Assembly (NCBI RefSeq): GCF_004791025.1
Contig: NZ_SRUO01000005.1
Coordinates: 431,848-495,847 of the forward strand
Direction of reading: 5' to 3'
From: Mesorhizobium sp. M4B.F.Ca.ET.203.01.1.1
GTDB lineage: Bacteria; Pseudomonadota; Alphaproteobacteria; Rhizobiales; Rhizobiaceae
DNA: 64,000 bases
Position 1 is the first letter of the stretch, and the number at the start of each line of letters is the position of its first letter. The translations under genes were made by a program, and so were the position numbers. This document shows positions 1 to 8,248 of this stretch, in pieces. The notes below the pieces were generated by a model that saw nothing but the letters and a program-made list of their open reading frames with translations, was not told where the DNA came from and ran no database searches.

Positions 1-213
1 GATCCGGCGCTGATCGCCTACATCGTCGACAACGCGATCGATATCCTCGGCTCGGACCATCTGATGTTCGGCTCGAACTTCCCGATCGAGAAGCTGTGGA
101 CCAGCCACGCCGAGCTGATCAAGGCGCACCGCGCGGCGGTGGCCAGGCACGGCGCGGGGGCGCAGGCGGATATCTTCTGGAACACTGCTGAAAGGGTTTA
201 TCGACCGACGTGA
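1..213 (+). CDS. Amidohydrolase family protein, C-terminal fragment (cut by window start)
   Basis: The reading frame is open from base 1 and ends with TGA at 211-213, giving 70 residues. The segment GSDHLMFGSNFPIEKLW is typical of the last strand of amidohydrolase-2 (PF04909-type TIM-barrel) enzymes, where the Asp/Ser-Asn region precedes a closing helix; the end NTAERVYR is also characteristic of this family. The same family recurs in full at 55306-56247. The substrate cannot be read from this fragment; dicarboxylic lactones and related carboxylates are usual for the family. It is convergent with the MFS gene that follows. Confidence 0.8.
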   Translation, partial: DPALIAYIVDNAIDILGSDHLMFGSNFPIEKLWTSHAELIKAHRAAVARHGAGAQADIFWNTAERVYRPT

Positions 214-277
214 GAGATGAGGGCGCGACCAAAGGCGGAGCGAAGTTTATCTCGGCGATCGGCCCAAAATCCGAATG

Positions 278-1726
278 TCAATTCCGCGGCGAATGGCCTG
301 AAACCTCGGCGCCCGCCGCCGGCGGCAGCACCAGGAAGCGGAAGGCGGCCGCAAGGCCGATTCCGCCGACCACCAGGAAGGCGATGCGGAAATCGATCAG
401 ATCGAGTGCTGCCCCGCCCCTCGCGATCTGCGACAGATTGAGGACCGCCGCCGCGACCGCCACGCCGAACAGCATCGATATCTGCTGCAGCATGCTGGAC
501 AGCGTCGCCGCCGAACTGCGCTGCGCGCCCGAGATATCGGCGAAAGCCAGCGTGTTGAGCGCGGTGAACTGCATCGAACGCGACAGGCCGGCGACCAGCA
601 TCAGCGCCACCACCAGCGCCTGCGGCGTTTCAGGCGAGATCGCCGCGCAGGCCATCACCGCGAGCGAGGCGATCAGGCCGTTGACGACCAGCACGCTACG
701 GAAGCCGAAACGCCTCAGCGTCGGCGTCGTCACCGCCTTCATGCCGAGATTGCCGAGGAAATAGGCCAGGACGAGCAAGCCGGCATCGACCGGCCGCAAG
801 CCGAAGCCGACCTGGAACAGCAGCGGCAGCAGGAACGGGGTGGCATTGATCGACACTCGGAAAATCGTTCCGGCCGACAGCGTCGAGATGGCGAAGGTCA
901 GGACCTTGAACGCCCTGAGGTCGAGCAGCGGATGCGGCGTGCGCGCGAGGTGCCGCACCGCCAGCCAGCCGATCAGCACGCCGGCGGCAATCAGCGCCAC
1001 GGTCGGCAAGACGCCGTCCTCAGGATGCGCGATGCGCTCCAGCCCGTAGAGCATCGCGGCGAGCCCGAGCGAGGTGAGCACGAACCCCGGCCAGTCGAGC
1101 GGCCTGGTCTCGGCTTCGCGGTCGCCCGGAACGAAGCGGGCGACCAGCAGCAGGCCGGCCAGGCCGAGCGGGATGTTGATGAAGAAATTCCAGTGCCAGG
1201 AGAGATAGGTGGTGATGAAGCCGCCAAGCACCGGTCCGACCACCGGCGCGAACAGCGCCGGCCAGGTGATCAGCGCGGTGGCGGCGATCAGCTCCGACTT
1301 CGACGCATTGCGCAGCACCAGGATGCGGCCGACCGGCGTCATCAGCGCGCTGCCAAGACCCTGCACGACGCGGGCGGCGACAAATTGCGAAAGGTTATGT
1401 GAGAAGCCGCAGGCGATCGAGGCCAGGGTGAACAGGGCGATGGCGACCAGGAAGACGTTGCGCGCGCCGAAACGGTCGGCAAGCCAGCCGGACAGCGGCA
1501 CGAACACGGCCATGGCCAGCATGTAAACGGTGATGCCGATGCTCATCGCCACCGCCGGCACGCCGAAGGACTGGCCCATTTGCGGCAGCGACGTCGAGAT
1601 GATCGTCGAATCCAGGAGCTGCATGAAGAAGGCGACGGCGACGATCAGCGCCACGCGCCGTGCCTGGCGCGCCGGCATGGCTGTCGACGGCTGGGACAAC
1701 ATCGGATTGTCGGGGATGCTGCTCAT
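278..1726 (-). CDS. MFS transporter, DHA2 (EmrB/QacA-like, 14 TM) family
   Basis: Inner-membrane proton-driven antiporter of the drug:H+ antiporter-2 type, 482 residues from the chosen start. Hydrophobic segments occur throughout, and the loop GWLADRFGARNVF after the second helix is MFS motif A. Length and many helices fit the 14-TM DHA2 class rather than the 12-TM class. The frame stays open upstream to 1849, but the start at 1726 (MSSIPDNP) puts a short polar N-terminus before the first helix and avoids overlap with the divergent gene at 1839. No periplasmic adaptor or outer-membrane partner is adjacent. The substrate is unknown; a drug, toxin or metabolite exporter is likely. Confidence 0.85.
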   Translation of the reverse strand: MSSIPDNPMLSQPSTAMPARQARRVALIVAVAFFMQLLDSTIISTSLPQMGQSFGVPAVAMSIGITVYMLAMAVFVPLSGWLADRFGARNVFLVAIALFTLASIACGFSHNLSQFVAARVVQGLGSALMTPVGRILVLRNASKSELIAATALITWPALFAPVVGPVLGGFITTYLSWHWNFFINIPLGLAGLLLVARFVPGDREAETRPLDWPGFVLTSLGLAAMLYGLERIAHPEDGVLPTVALIAAGVLIGWLAVRHLARTPHPLLDLRAFKVLTFAISTLSAGTIFRVSINATPFLLPLLFQVGFGLRPVDAGLLVLAYFLGNLGMKAVTTPTLRRFGFRSVLVVNGLIASLAVMACAAISPETPQALVVALMLVAGLSRSMQFTALNTLAFADISGAQRSSAATLSSMLQQISMLFGVAVAAAVLNLSQIARGGAALDLIDFRIAFLVVGGIGLAAAFRFLVLPPAAGAEVSGHSPRN

Positions 1727-1838
1727 GACGGACCTGGTTTGAACAGCATTGGACCAGCCTAGTCCAGTGGTTATCCAACAAACTTTTGTGGTGCCTCGCC
1801 GCCTGTTATGGGAAAGTGGGCCTAAGAGGGGAAATGGG

Positions 1839-2840
1839 ATGAAGCCCATCTATATCGACTATCTCAACGCTCTCGATATCGAAGCGCTGGCGATGACCGA
1901 TGCCGAGATCATCGGCGCGGTCGAGGCCGGCCTTGTCGCGCAAGGCAAGGGCCAGACGGTGATCGAACCGCGCGTCCATCTCGAGCCGGACCCGTCATTC
2001 CACGGCCATTTCAATGTCTTGCGCGGCTACGTGGCGCCGCTCGACGCCGCCGGCGTCAAGATCGTCGGCGACTACGTCGACAACTATCTGCACGGCCTGC
2101 CTTCGGAATTCGGCATCCTCAATTTGTTCGATCCACGCACCGGCACGCCGCGCGCCATCCTCGACGCCACCGTCATCACCGACATGCGCACCGGCGCCGT
2201 CACCGCCATCGGCGCCAAGCACCTGGCGAAGAAGACATCCAAGGTGCTCGGCCATATCGGCGCGCGCGGCACCGCCTACTGGAACGTCCGCCTGCTCGAC
2301 CATCTCTTCGACTTCGACGAGATCCGCGTCCATTCGCGCCGGCCGGAAAGCCGCGATGCTTTCGCGGCGAAACTGTCGGCCGACCTCGGCAAGAAAGTCA
2401 CCGCGGTCGCCGACTGGAAAAGCTGCGTCCACGGAGCCGACATCGTCGTCGAGGCCTCGCGGCTCAACGAACCGCAGCCGCTGCTCAAGACCGAATGGAT
2501 CAAGCCGGGCGCGCTGGTGGTGCCCTATGGCACGATGAGCGCGGTGGAGCTGTCCTTGACCGACATCATGGGCAAGATTGTCGTCGACGATTGGGGCCAG
2601 TGCAAGAGCGGCAAGTTCGGCTCGCTGCGCGCCCATGTCGAAACCGGGCGGCTGAGCGAGGCGACGTTGCATGCCGAACTCGGCCAGATCGCCGCCGGCC
2701 TGAAGCCTGGCCGCCAGGGCGACGACGAGACCATCCTGTTCTGGCATCGCGGCCTGTCGCTCTCAGACATCGCGCTCGGCAAGGCGATGCTGGCCAAGGC
2801 CGGCACGCAAGGCGTCGGCCAGAGGCTGCGTTTCGCATGA
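1839..2840 (+). CDS. Ornithine cyclodeaminase / mu-crystallin family protein
   Basis: A 333-residue NAD(P)-dependent enzyme of the OCD/mu-crystallin fold. An N-terminal domain (about 1-125) carries the family-like sequence from TDMRTGA to the conserved helix, and a Rossmann domain has the dinucleotide loop GHIGARGTA at about 138-146. The start at 1839 has a good ribosome site (AAGAGGGG at 1824-1831). The usual OCD active-site segment (Ala-x-Gly-x-Asp-x-Pro-x-Lys) appears as VPYGTMSAVELSLTD, so the catalytic Asp seems to be missing. True ornithine cyclodeamination is therefore doubtful, and an imine reductase or amino acid dehydrogenase role is possible. Its stop overlaps the next start (ATGA), so the two are translationally coupled. 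Confidence 0.8.
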   Translation: MKPIYIDYLNALDIEALAMTDAEIIGAVEAGLVAQGKGQTVIEPRVHLEPDPSFHGHFNVLRGYVAPLDAAGVKIVGDYVDNYLHGLPSEFGILNLFDPRTGTPRAILDATVITDMRTGAVTAIGAKHLAKKTSKVLGHIGARGTAYWNVRLLDHLFDFDEIRVHSRRPESRDAFAAKLSADLGKKVTAVADWKSCVHGADIVVEASRLNEPQPLLKTEWIKPGALVVPYGTMSAVELSLTDIMGKIVVDDWGQCKSGKFGSLRAHVETGRLSEATLHAELGQIAAGLKPGRQGDDETILFWHRGLSLSDIALGKAMLAKAGTQGVGQRLRFA

Positions 2841-4318
2841 CCCCGCTCGTCCTCACCGGCGCCGGCGTCAGCATGGAGGATGTCGCCGCTGCCGCGCGCA
2901 ATGCGGCCAAGGTGGAGGTCACGCCCTCCGTCATGGAACACCTGGCCAAGGCGCGCAAAGTCCTCGATGAAGCTGCCGCCGCCGGCCAGCAGATCTACGG
3001 CCTGAACACCGGGCTCGGCGCCAATCTCGGCACCGCAGTCGAGGGCGACGCCAGCGCCTTCCAGCGCCAGCTTCTCGATGGGCGCGGCGCCGCCGTGGGT
3101 GACGCGTTGCCCATCCAGCTCGTGCGGGCAGCGATGTTTGCCCGCATCGCCATGCTTTCAGCCGGCGGCTCGGGCCTGTCGCCGCATGTGTTCAGCGCGC
3201 TGGTCGAAATGCTGAACGCGGGCGTGCATCCGGTGATGCCGGCGCTCGGCTCGATCGGCGCCGGCGACCTGGTGATGATGACGGCGATCGCCCACACGCT
3301 GATCGGCGAAGGCGACGCCGACTACCAAAGCCGGCGCATGCCTTCGGCCAAGGCGCTTATGATGGCGCGCCTCCCTCCGGTCAGCCTGGCGCCGAAGGAC
3401 GGCTTGTCGCTGATCAATGCTTCGGCGGTCTCCACCGGCGCCGGCGCACTGGCACTTGTCGACGCGCTGTCGGCGATGGAACAGCAGCAGCAGGCCGGCG
3501 CGCTGACCATGGAAGCGCTTGCGGCCAACCGCACCATTCTCGATCCGCGCCTGCATGTCGCGCGGCCCGCGGCCTGCCAATTGCTGGCGGCAAGGACGCT
3601 GCGCGACCTGCTCGCGCGCGATCATGAAACGACGCAGACGAGCTTGCAGGATCCGCTGTCGATCCGCTGCATGCCCTCGATCCACGGGGCGCTGATCCAG
3701 GCGATCGATCATGCCAGGCTGGCGGTCGAGATCGAGCTCAACGCCGCCGCCGACAATCCGCTGGTGCTGGTCGAAGACGCGTTAGTGCTGTCGACCGGCA
3801 ACTTTCACACCGCGTCACTCGCGCTGGCCTTCGAGACGCTTGGCCTGGCAATCGCGCAATGCGCGGGGGCTTGCGCCGCTCGCTTCATCCAGCTCACCGG
3901 CTCGGGCCGCAACAGCCTGCCCAAATACCTGTCGCCGCTCGGCGGCGCCTCCGCCGGCTTCGTGCCTCTGCAGAAGACCGTTACGGCGATCCTGGCCGCG
4001 ATCCGCCATAAGGCCAACCCCGTGATGCTCGATTACCTGCCGGTCTCGGAAGGCGTGGAGGATCACGCCACGCAAACGCTTCTGGCGGTTTCGAAATGCG
4101 CCGACATGATCGTACTGTGGCGACGCCTGATCGCCATGGAACTGATGGCGGCGGCCCAGGCCGTTGACCTGCGTGAAGGGATCACGCTGGCGCCGGCAAC
4201 CGCTGTCATCCACGCTTCTGTCCGCACGCATGTCCCCGCGCTCAAGGAGGACAGGCCGCTCGGGGCCAACGCCAACGTGCTCTACGCAGCGCTCGCCGAC
4301 GGCTCTTGGCGGGCCTGA
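2837..4318 (+). CDS. Aromatic amino acid lyase (HAL/PAL) family homologue lacking the MIO triad
   Basis: A 493-residue protein of the histidine/phenylalanine ammonia-lyase superfamily, close to the usual ~510. Recognisable family segments are YGLNTGLG (Tyr54), DGLSLINASA (Asn194), QDPLSIRC (Arg277), LSTGNFHTA and EGVEDHATQT (Glu). The cofactor segment reads GSIGAGDL at 138-145, where the family has G-S-x-G-A-S-G-D-L: the Ser of the self-cyclising Ala-Ser-Gly is deleted. The general-base Tyr of the QDPYSxRC motif is Leu274, and the His after the QL segment is Arg83. The fold is expected to be kept while conventional MIO ammonia-lyase chemistry is not. It starts inside the stop of the OCD-type gene (2837-2840), so the two products probably work together. 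Confidence 0.85.
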   Translation: MTPLVLTGAGVSMEDVAAAARNAAKVEVTPSVMEHLAKARKVLDEAAAAGQQIYGLNTGLGANLGTAVEGDASAFQRQLLDGRGAAVGDALPIQLVRAAMFARIAMLSAGGSGLSPHVFSALVEMLNAGVHPVMPALGSIGAGDLVMMTAIAHTLIGEGDADYQSRRMPSAKALMMARLPPVSLAPKDGLSLINASAVSTGAGALALVDALSAMEQQQQAGALTMEALAANRTILDPRLHVARPAACQLLAARTLRDLLARDHETTQTSLQDPLSIRCMPSIHGALIQAIDHARLAVEIELNAAADNPLVLVEDALVLSTGNFHTASLALAFETLGLAIAQCAGACAARFIQLTGSGRNSLPKYLSPLGGASAGFVPLQKTVTAILAAIRHKANPVMLDYLPVSEGVEDHATQTLLAVSKCADMIVLWRRLIAMELMAAAQAVDLREGITLAPATAVIHASVRTHVPALKEDRPLGANANVLYAALADGSWRA

Positions 4319-4393
4319 AAAACAAAGAGTTAGCCGCGTTTCTTGAATCGGCGTCAGCGCGACACGCTTCAGATGACCGCCCGACGGCGTCGA

Positions 4394-5461
4394 TTAGCCC
4401 GCCGCGATCAGCACAGTACTGTCCGGCGACCAGCTGAGCACCACCGGCTGACCTTCAGCCAACCTTTCGGCGCCGGTGTTCTGCACGATCACCTTCAGCG
4501 TCTGGCCGTCGCGGTCGACAAAATAGGTGCTGTTGTTGCCGGCGAAGATACGCTTGGACACCTGTCCCTTGAGCGTATTGGCATTGTCCGCATCGGGCTT
4601 CGCCGCGCCGGTCGAGATCTGGATCCGCTCCGGCCGCACCGCGCAGCTCGCCCTGGCGCCGGCTGCCAGCGAAGGCCCAGAGGCAGCGGCGATCGTCGTG
4701 CCGTCGGGCAGCCTGATCCCATTGCCGGTCGCGTCGCCGCGAAAGATGTTGGCGTCGCCGAGGAAGGTCGCGGCGAACTCGCTTTGCGGCCGGTCGTAGA
4801 TCTCCTCCGGCGGCCCCTCCTGCACCAGCCTGCCATCGCGCAGGATGCCGATGCGGTCGCTCATCGTCAGCGCCTCTTCCTGGTCGTGCGTGACGAAGAT
4901 GGTGGTGATGCCGATCTCGCGCTGGATGCGCTTCAACTCGATCTGCATGTCGACGCGCAGCGCCTTGTCGAGCGCGCCGAGCGGCTCGTCGAGCAACAGC
5001 ACGCGCGGCTTGGTGACGATGGCGCGCGCCAACGCCACACGCTGGCGCTGGCCGCCGGAGAGCTGGTGCGGCCGACGGCCGCCGAGCTTGCCGAGCTGCA
5101 CGAGGTCGAGCGCGCGCTGCACTTCGGCAGCGATCGACGCCTTCGGCTCGCCGCGCACCGACAGGCCGAAGGCGACGTTGTCGGCGACGCTCATATTGGG
5201 AAACAGCGCATAATTCTGGAACACCATGCCGATCCGCCGCTTCTCGACCGGCACGCGCTCGACGCTTTCGCCGCCGATGGCGATGCGGCCGGTGTCGGGA
5301 AAATCGAAACCGGCGATCTGCCGCAATAGGGTGGTCTTGCCGCTGCCCGACGGCCCGAGCAGCGCATAGAAGCCGCCATCGGCAAAATCGATCGAGACGT
5401 TATCCAGCGCCCTGTGCGCGCCGAAACTGCGGGAGACATTCGCGACCTGAACGCCTGCCAT
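4394..5461 (-). CDS. ABC transporter ATP-binding protein, polyamine/Fe3+ (PotA-like) type
   Basis: Cytoplasmic ATPase subunit of an importer, 355 residues. Walker A is GPSGSGKTT near residue 40, the signature is LSGGQRQRVALARA, Walker B is LLLDEPLGALD, and the H-loop is FVTHDQEEAL. After the NBD (about 1-240) comes a TOBE-type C-terminal domain (about 280-355) as in PotA/CysA-type ATPases. Its start codon overlaps the stop of the upstream permease by one base (TAATG). It is the last gene of a minus-strand operon that begins with a GntR regulator at 10984, and it ends convergent with the lyase homologue. Confidence 0.93.
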   Translation of the reverse strand: MAGVQVANVSRSFGAHRALDNVSIDFADGGFYALLGPSGSGKTTLLRQIAGFDFPDTGRIAIGGESVERVPVEKRRIGMVFQNYALFPNMSVADNVAFGLSVRGEPKASIAAEVQRALDLVQLGKLGGRRPHQLSGGQRQRVALARAIVTKPRVLLLDEPLGALDKALRVDMQIELKRIQREIGITTIFVTHDQEEALTMSDRIGILRDGRLVQEGPPEEIYDRPQSEFAATFLGDANIFRGDATGNGIRLPDGTTIAAASGPSLAAGARASCAVRPERIQISTGAAKPDADNANTLKGQVSKRIFAGNNSTYFVDRDGQTLKVIVQNTGAERLAEGQPVVLSWSPDSTVLIAAG

Positions 5462-6249
5462 TATTTCTCTCCGCCGAATTTGAAGAAGCGCGCCGTGAGC
5501 AGCATCAGCGCCATCGAGACCACGATGATGATGGTGGAAACCGCGTTGATCTCGGGCGTGAAGCCCTTGCGGATCGCGGCATAGATCTCGACCGGCAGCG
5601 TCGTCTGGCCGGGCGTCGACAGGAAGTAGGAAACCACGAACTGGTCGAACGACACTGCGAAGGCGAACAGCCCGCCGGCGATGACGCCGGGCATGATCCA
5701 CGGCAAGGTGACGCGGTTCGTCACTTGCCACTGATTGGCGCCGAGCGAGCGCGCCGCCTCCTCCAGCTCGGGCGCGAAGGTCTGCAGCCGGGCCGACACG
5801 ACCACGAGGACGTAAGGCAGCGCCAGCGCGACATGGCCGAGCAGGATCGCCACCAGCCCGCGGCCGATGCCGATGCCGAAGAAGAAGATCAGCATCGCCG
5901 TGCCGGTGATCAGCCACGGAATGGCGATCGGCGGGAAGAGCAGCGCCTGCAGGACTTTCTTGCCCGGGAAGTCGCAGCGGTAGAGCGCCAGCGAGGCGGC
6001 CGAGCCGAGCACGGTCGCGATGACGGTGGTGATCACCGCGATCTCGATGCTGTTCCAGGTCGCCGCAATCAGCTGGTCGTTCTGCCAGAGCGAGGCATAC
6101 CAGTCCGTCGTCCACTCGAGCGGCAATTGGTAGAAGGGCGAGGCGTTGAACGACATCAGCGCCATGATGATGATCGGCAGATAGAGGAAGCCGAGCAGCA
6201 GCACGATGTAGCAGCGCCCAAGCCATTCGAGGATGCGCGTCGTCGCCAT
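5461..6249 (-). CDS. ABC transporter permease, PotC-like
   Basis: Inner-membrane permease of 262 residues with about six hydrophobic helices. The binding-protein-dependent transport (EAA) loop is visible as EEAARSLGANQWQVTNRVTLP near residue 170; an EAA-loop Gly in the LGA stretch contacts the ATPase. The sequence begins with a helix at residues 12-35 and the polar segment SFNASPFYQLP, typical of PotC/PotI proteins. The start at 6249 overlaps the stop of the previous permease by one base. It forms a heterodimeric channel with the product of 6249-7118. Confidence 0.92.
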   Translation of the reverse strand: MATTRILEWLGRCYIVLLLGFLYLPIIIMALMSFNASPFYQLPLEWTTDWYASLWQNDQLIAATWNSIEIAVITTVIATVLGSAASLALYRCDFPGKKVLQALLFPPIAIPWLITGTAMLIFFFGIGIGRGLVAILLGHVALALPYVLVVVSARLQTFAPELEEAARSLGANQWQVTNRVTLPWIMPGVIAGGLFAFAVSFDQFVVSYFLSTPGQTTLPVEIYAAIRKGFTPEINAVSTIIIVVSMALMLLTARFFKFGGEK

Positions 6250-7118
6250 CAGGCGGCCCTTTTCAGCATCGGCGACGCCACCGCCAGGATCACCAGCACG
6301 ACGGCGAGCAGGATGAAGGACAGCGCCGCGCCCAGCGGCCAGTTGAAGACCGCGACGAACTGGTCCTCGATGACGGTGCCGTAGAAGGTACCGGTGCGGC
6401 CGCCGAGGATGCGCGGCTCCATGAAGGAGCCGACGACGGGCACGAAGATCAGCGCTGCCCCGGCGATCAGGCCAGGCATCGACAGCGGGATGATCACGCG
6501 CCAAAGAACCTGCCGCCGCGACGCGCCGAGCGAGCGGCCGGCCTCGATCAGCGAATCGTCGATCGCCTGCAGCGTCAGGTAGCAGGTCAGCACCATGTAG
6601 GGCACATAGGAGTGCACCAGGCCGATGATGACGGCCGGATAGGAATACATCAGATCGATGTTGATCTTGAACGGCAGCACGGCGTTGAGCGCCGTGTCGA
6701 GGATGCCGCCCTCGCGCAGCACCATCGCCCAGGAGAAGATGCGCACCAGCCCGTTCGACCAGAACGGCAGGATGACGAGCAGGAAGATCGCCTCGCGGCT
6801 GCGTCCCTTCAGCACCTTGGCCAGCACATAGGCTGCCGGATAACCGATCACCACGCACCAAAGGGTGACCTCGAGGCCGAGCCGCAGCGAGGCAAGCAGA
6901 AGCGTCAGATAGAGGCTCTGCGAGAAGAAGGCCGCGTAATTGTCGAGTGTGAACGCCCATTCCCTCCCGGCCAGCGGCAGGTCGGTCATGAACGAGAAGA
7001 AGACCATGGCCGACAGCGGCAGGAAGATCGCCACCGTCAGCCACAGATAGGCCGGAAGGAGAAGCGGCAGGGCCGGCTTCAGCCCGCGCCGCGAACCGAT
7101 CGCATGCTGGTCAGCCAT
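6249..7118 (-). CDS. ABC transporter permease, PotB-like
   Basis: Inner-membrane permease, 289 residues, with the family EAA-type loop IEAGRSLGASRRQVLWRV near residue 200 and the usual PotB-type N-terminal helix followed by a periplasmic segment. It pairs with the downstream PotC-like permease. Gene order (binding protein, PotB-like, PotC-like, ATPase) is that of spermidine/putrescine-type importers, but this family also carries opines, sugars-amines and other solutes, so the name does not fix the substrate. Confidence 0.92.
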   Translation of the reverse strand: MADQHAIGSRRGLKPALPLLLPAYLWLTVAIFLPLSAMVFFSFMTDLPLAGREWAFTLDNYAAFFSQSLYLTLLLASLRLGLEVTLWCVVIGYPAAYVLAKVLKGRSREAIFLLVILPFWSNGLVRIFSWAMVLREGGILDTALNAVLPFKINIDLMYSYPAVIIGLVHSYVPYMVLTCYLTLQAIDDSLIEAGRSLGASRRQVLWRVIIPLSMPGLIAGAALIFVPVVGSFMEPRILGGRTGTFYGTVIEDQFVAVFNWPLGAALSFILLAVVLVILAVASPMLKRAA

Positions 7119-7147
7119 GGATGCCTCTCCTCCCCGAAAGACGCCGA

Positions 7148-8209
7148 CTACTTCACGTTGACCTTCAGCTCCTGCCAGAGCGCCAGGTACTTCTCGCGCT
7201 GCTCGTCGGTGACCGGCGCCTGGAACTGGATGCGCTTGGCGACCTCCGGATCGCCCATGACCTTGCGGTTGAAGGCATCCTCAGGCAGCGCCTCGACCGC
7301 CTTGGTGTTTGCCGACACCGGCGCGCCGACCTTGGTGACCCATTCGACGTAGAATTTCGGGTCGATCATGTAGTTGATGAAGGCTTCGGCGCCCTCGACA
7401 TTCTTGGAGCCGGCCGGGATCGAGAAGGCGTCGAGCCAGGCGACGGCGCCTTCCTGCGGGATGACCAGCGAAACTGGCAGCTTGAAATGCGTCTTGGCGC
7501 GGTCGGCCGAGCCGCTCCAGTAGGTGCCGATGTCGATCTGGTTGGAGGCGACCATCTGGTTCCAGTCGTTCTCCGAGCTCCAGAACGTCTTGATCTGCGG
7601 CATCAGCGAGGTGAGCTTCGCCTTGACCGCTTCCATATCCTTGATGTCGTTGATGTTCTGGCCACTGGCAATGGCGCCGAACTGCACCGCCTCGACGGCA
7701 TCGTCGCGGATGATGACGCGGCCCTTATGCGCTGGATCCCACATTTCGGCGATGCTTGTCGGTGGCTTGGGGAACGACTTCTCGTTGATCGCTAAGGCGG
7801 TCAGCCCCCAGACCCACGGCACGCCATAGACCTTGCCGTCATGGTTGAGCATCGGTGAGCCGGCCTTGTCCTTGCTGATGTCGGCGTAGTTGGCAAGCTT
7901 CGACACGTCGATCGGCTGGATCAGCTTGCCGGCCATTGCCTGATCGTTGAAGGCGGCATTGATCATGACGACGTCGTAAAGGCCGGGATTGGTCCTGAGC
8001 TTGGTCAGCATCTCCTGTTCGGAGTTGAAGAAGTCGTTGACCACCTTGTTGCCGGTCGCCTTCTCGAAGGCTGCGATCGCCCATGGCTCGTCGGCGCCGT
8101 AACCCTTCCAGTTGAGCACATGCACTTCGCCGGCATTGGCGGCAAGCGTGAATGCTGAAGCGAAGACGGCTGTCGCCGTCAGAAAAGCGGTCAGTCTGGG
8201 CATGCGCAT
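7148..8209 (-). CDS. Periplasmic solute-binding protein, PotD-like
   Basis: A 353-residue exported binding protein. The N-terminus has two basic residues, a hydrophobic core (about 8-24) and a probable Sec cleavage after LAANA. The mature protein opens with VHVLNWKGYGADEPWAI, the usual first strand and loop of PotD/PotF-type polyamine-binding proteins. Start 8209 follows an AGGAAAG ribosome site; an in-frame ATG lies two codons later. It sits between the PfkB kinase and the permeases, so the imported solute is probably a substrate for the hydrolase and kinase of the same operon. Confidence 0.92.
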   Translation of the reverse strand: MRMPRLTAFLTATAVFASAFTLAANAGEVHVLNWKGYGADEPWAIAAFEKATGNKVVNDFFNSEQEMLTKLRTNPGLYDVVMINAAFNDQAMAGKLIQPIDVSKLANYADISKDKAGSPMLNHDGKVYGVPWVWGLTALAINEKSFPKPPTSIAEMWDPAHKGRVIIRDDAVEAVQFGAIASGQNINDIKDMEAVKAKLTSLMPQIKTFWSSENDWNQMVASNQIDIGTYWSGSADRAKTHFKLPVSLVIPQEGAVAWLDAFSIPAGSKNVEGAEAFINYMIDPKFYVEWVTKVGAPVSANTKAVEALPEDAFNRKVMGDPEVAKRIQFQAPVTDEQREKYLALWQELKVNVK

Positions 8210-8248
8210 GTTTCTTTCCTCTCATTGTTTGCCCGGTTTGCGGGCTTG

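Noticed and set aside
1727..1849. N-terminal extension of the MFS transporter
   Set aside because: It would overlap the start of the divergent OCD-type gene, including its ribosome site, and adds residues with no MFS character.
4343..5329. Plus-strand open frame opposite the PotA-like ATPase
   Set aside because: The opposite strand has full Walker A, signature and Walker B motifs, and this frame has no recognisable features.
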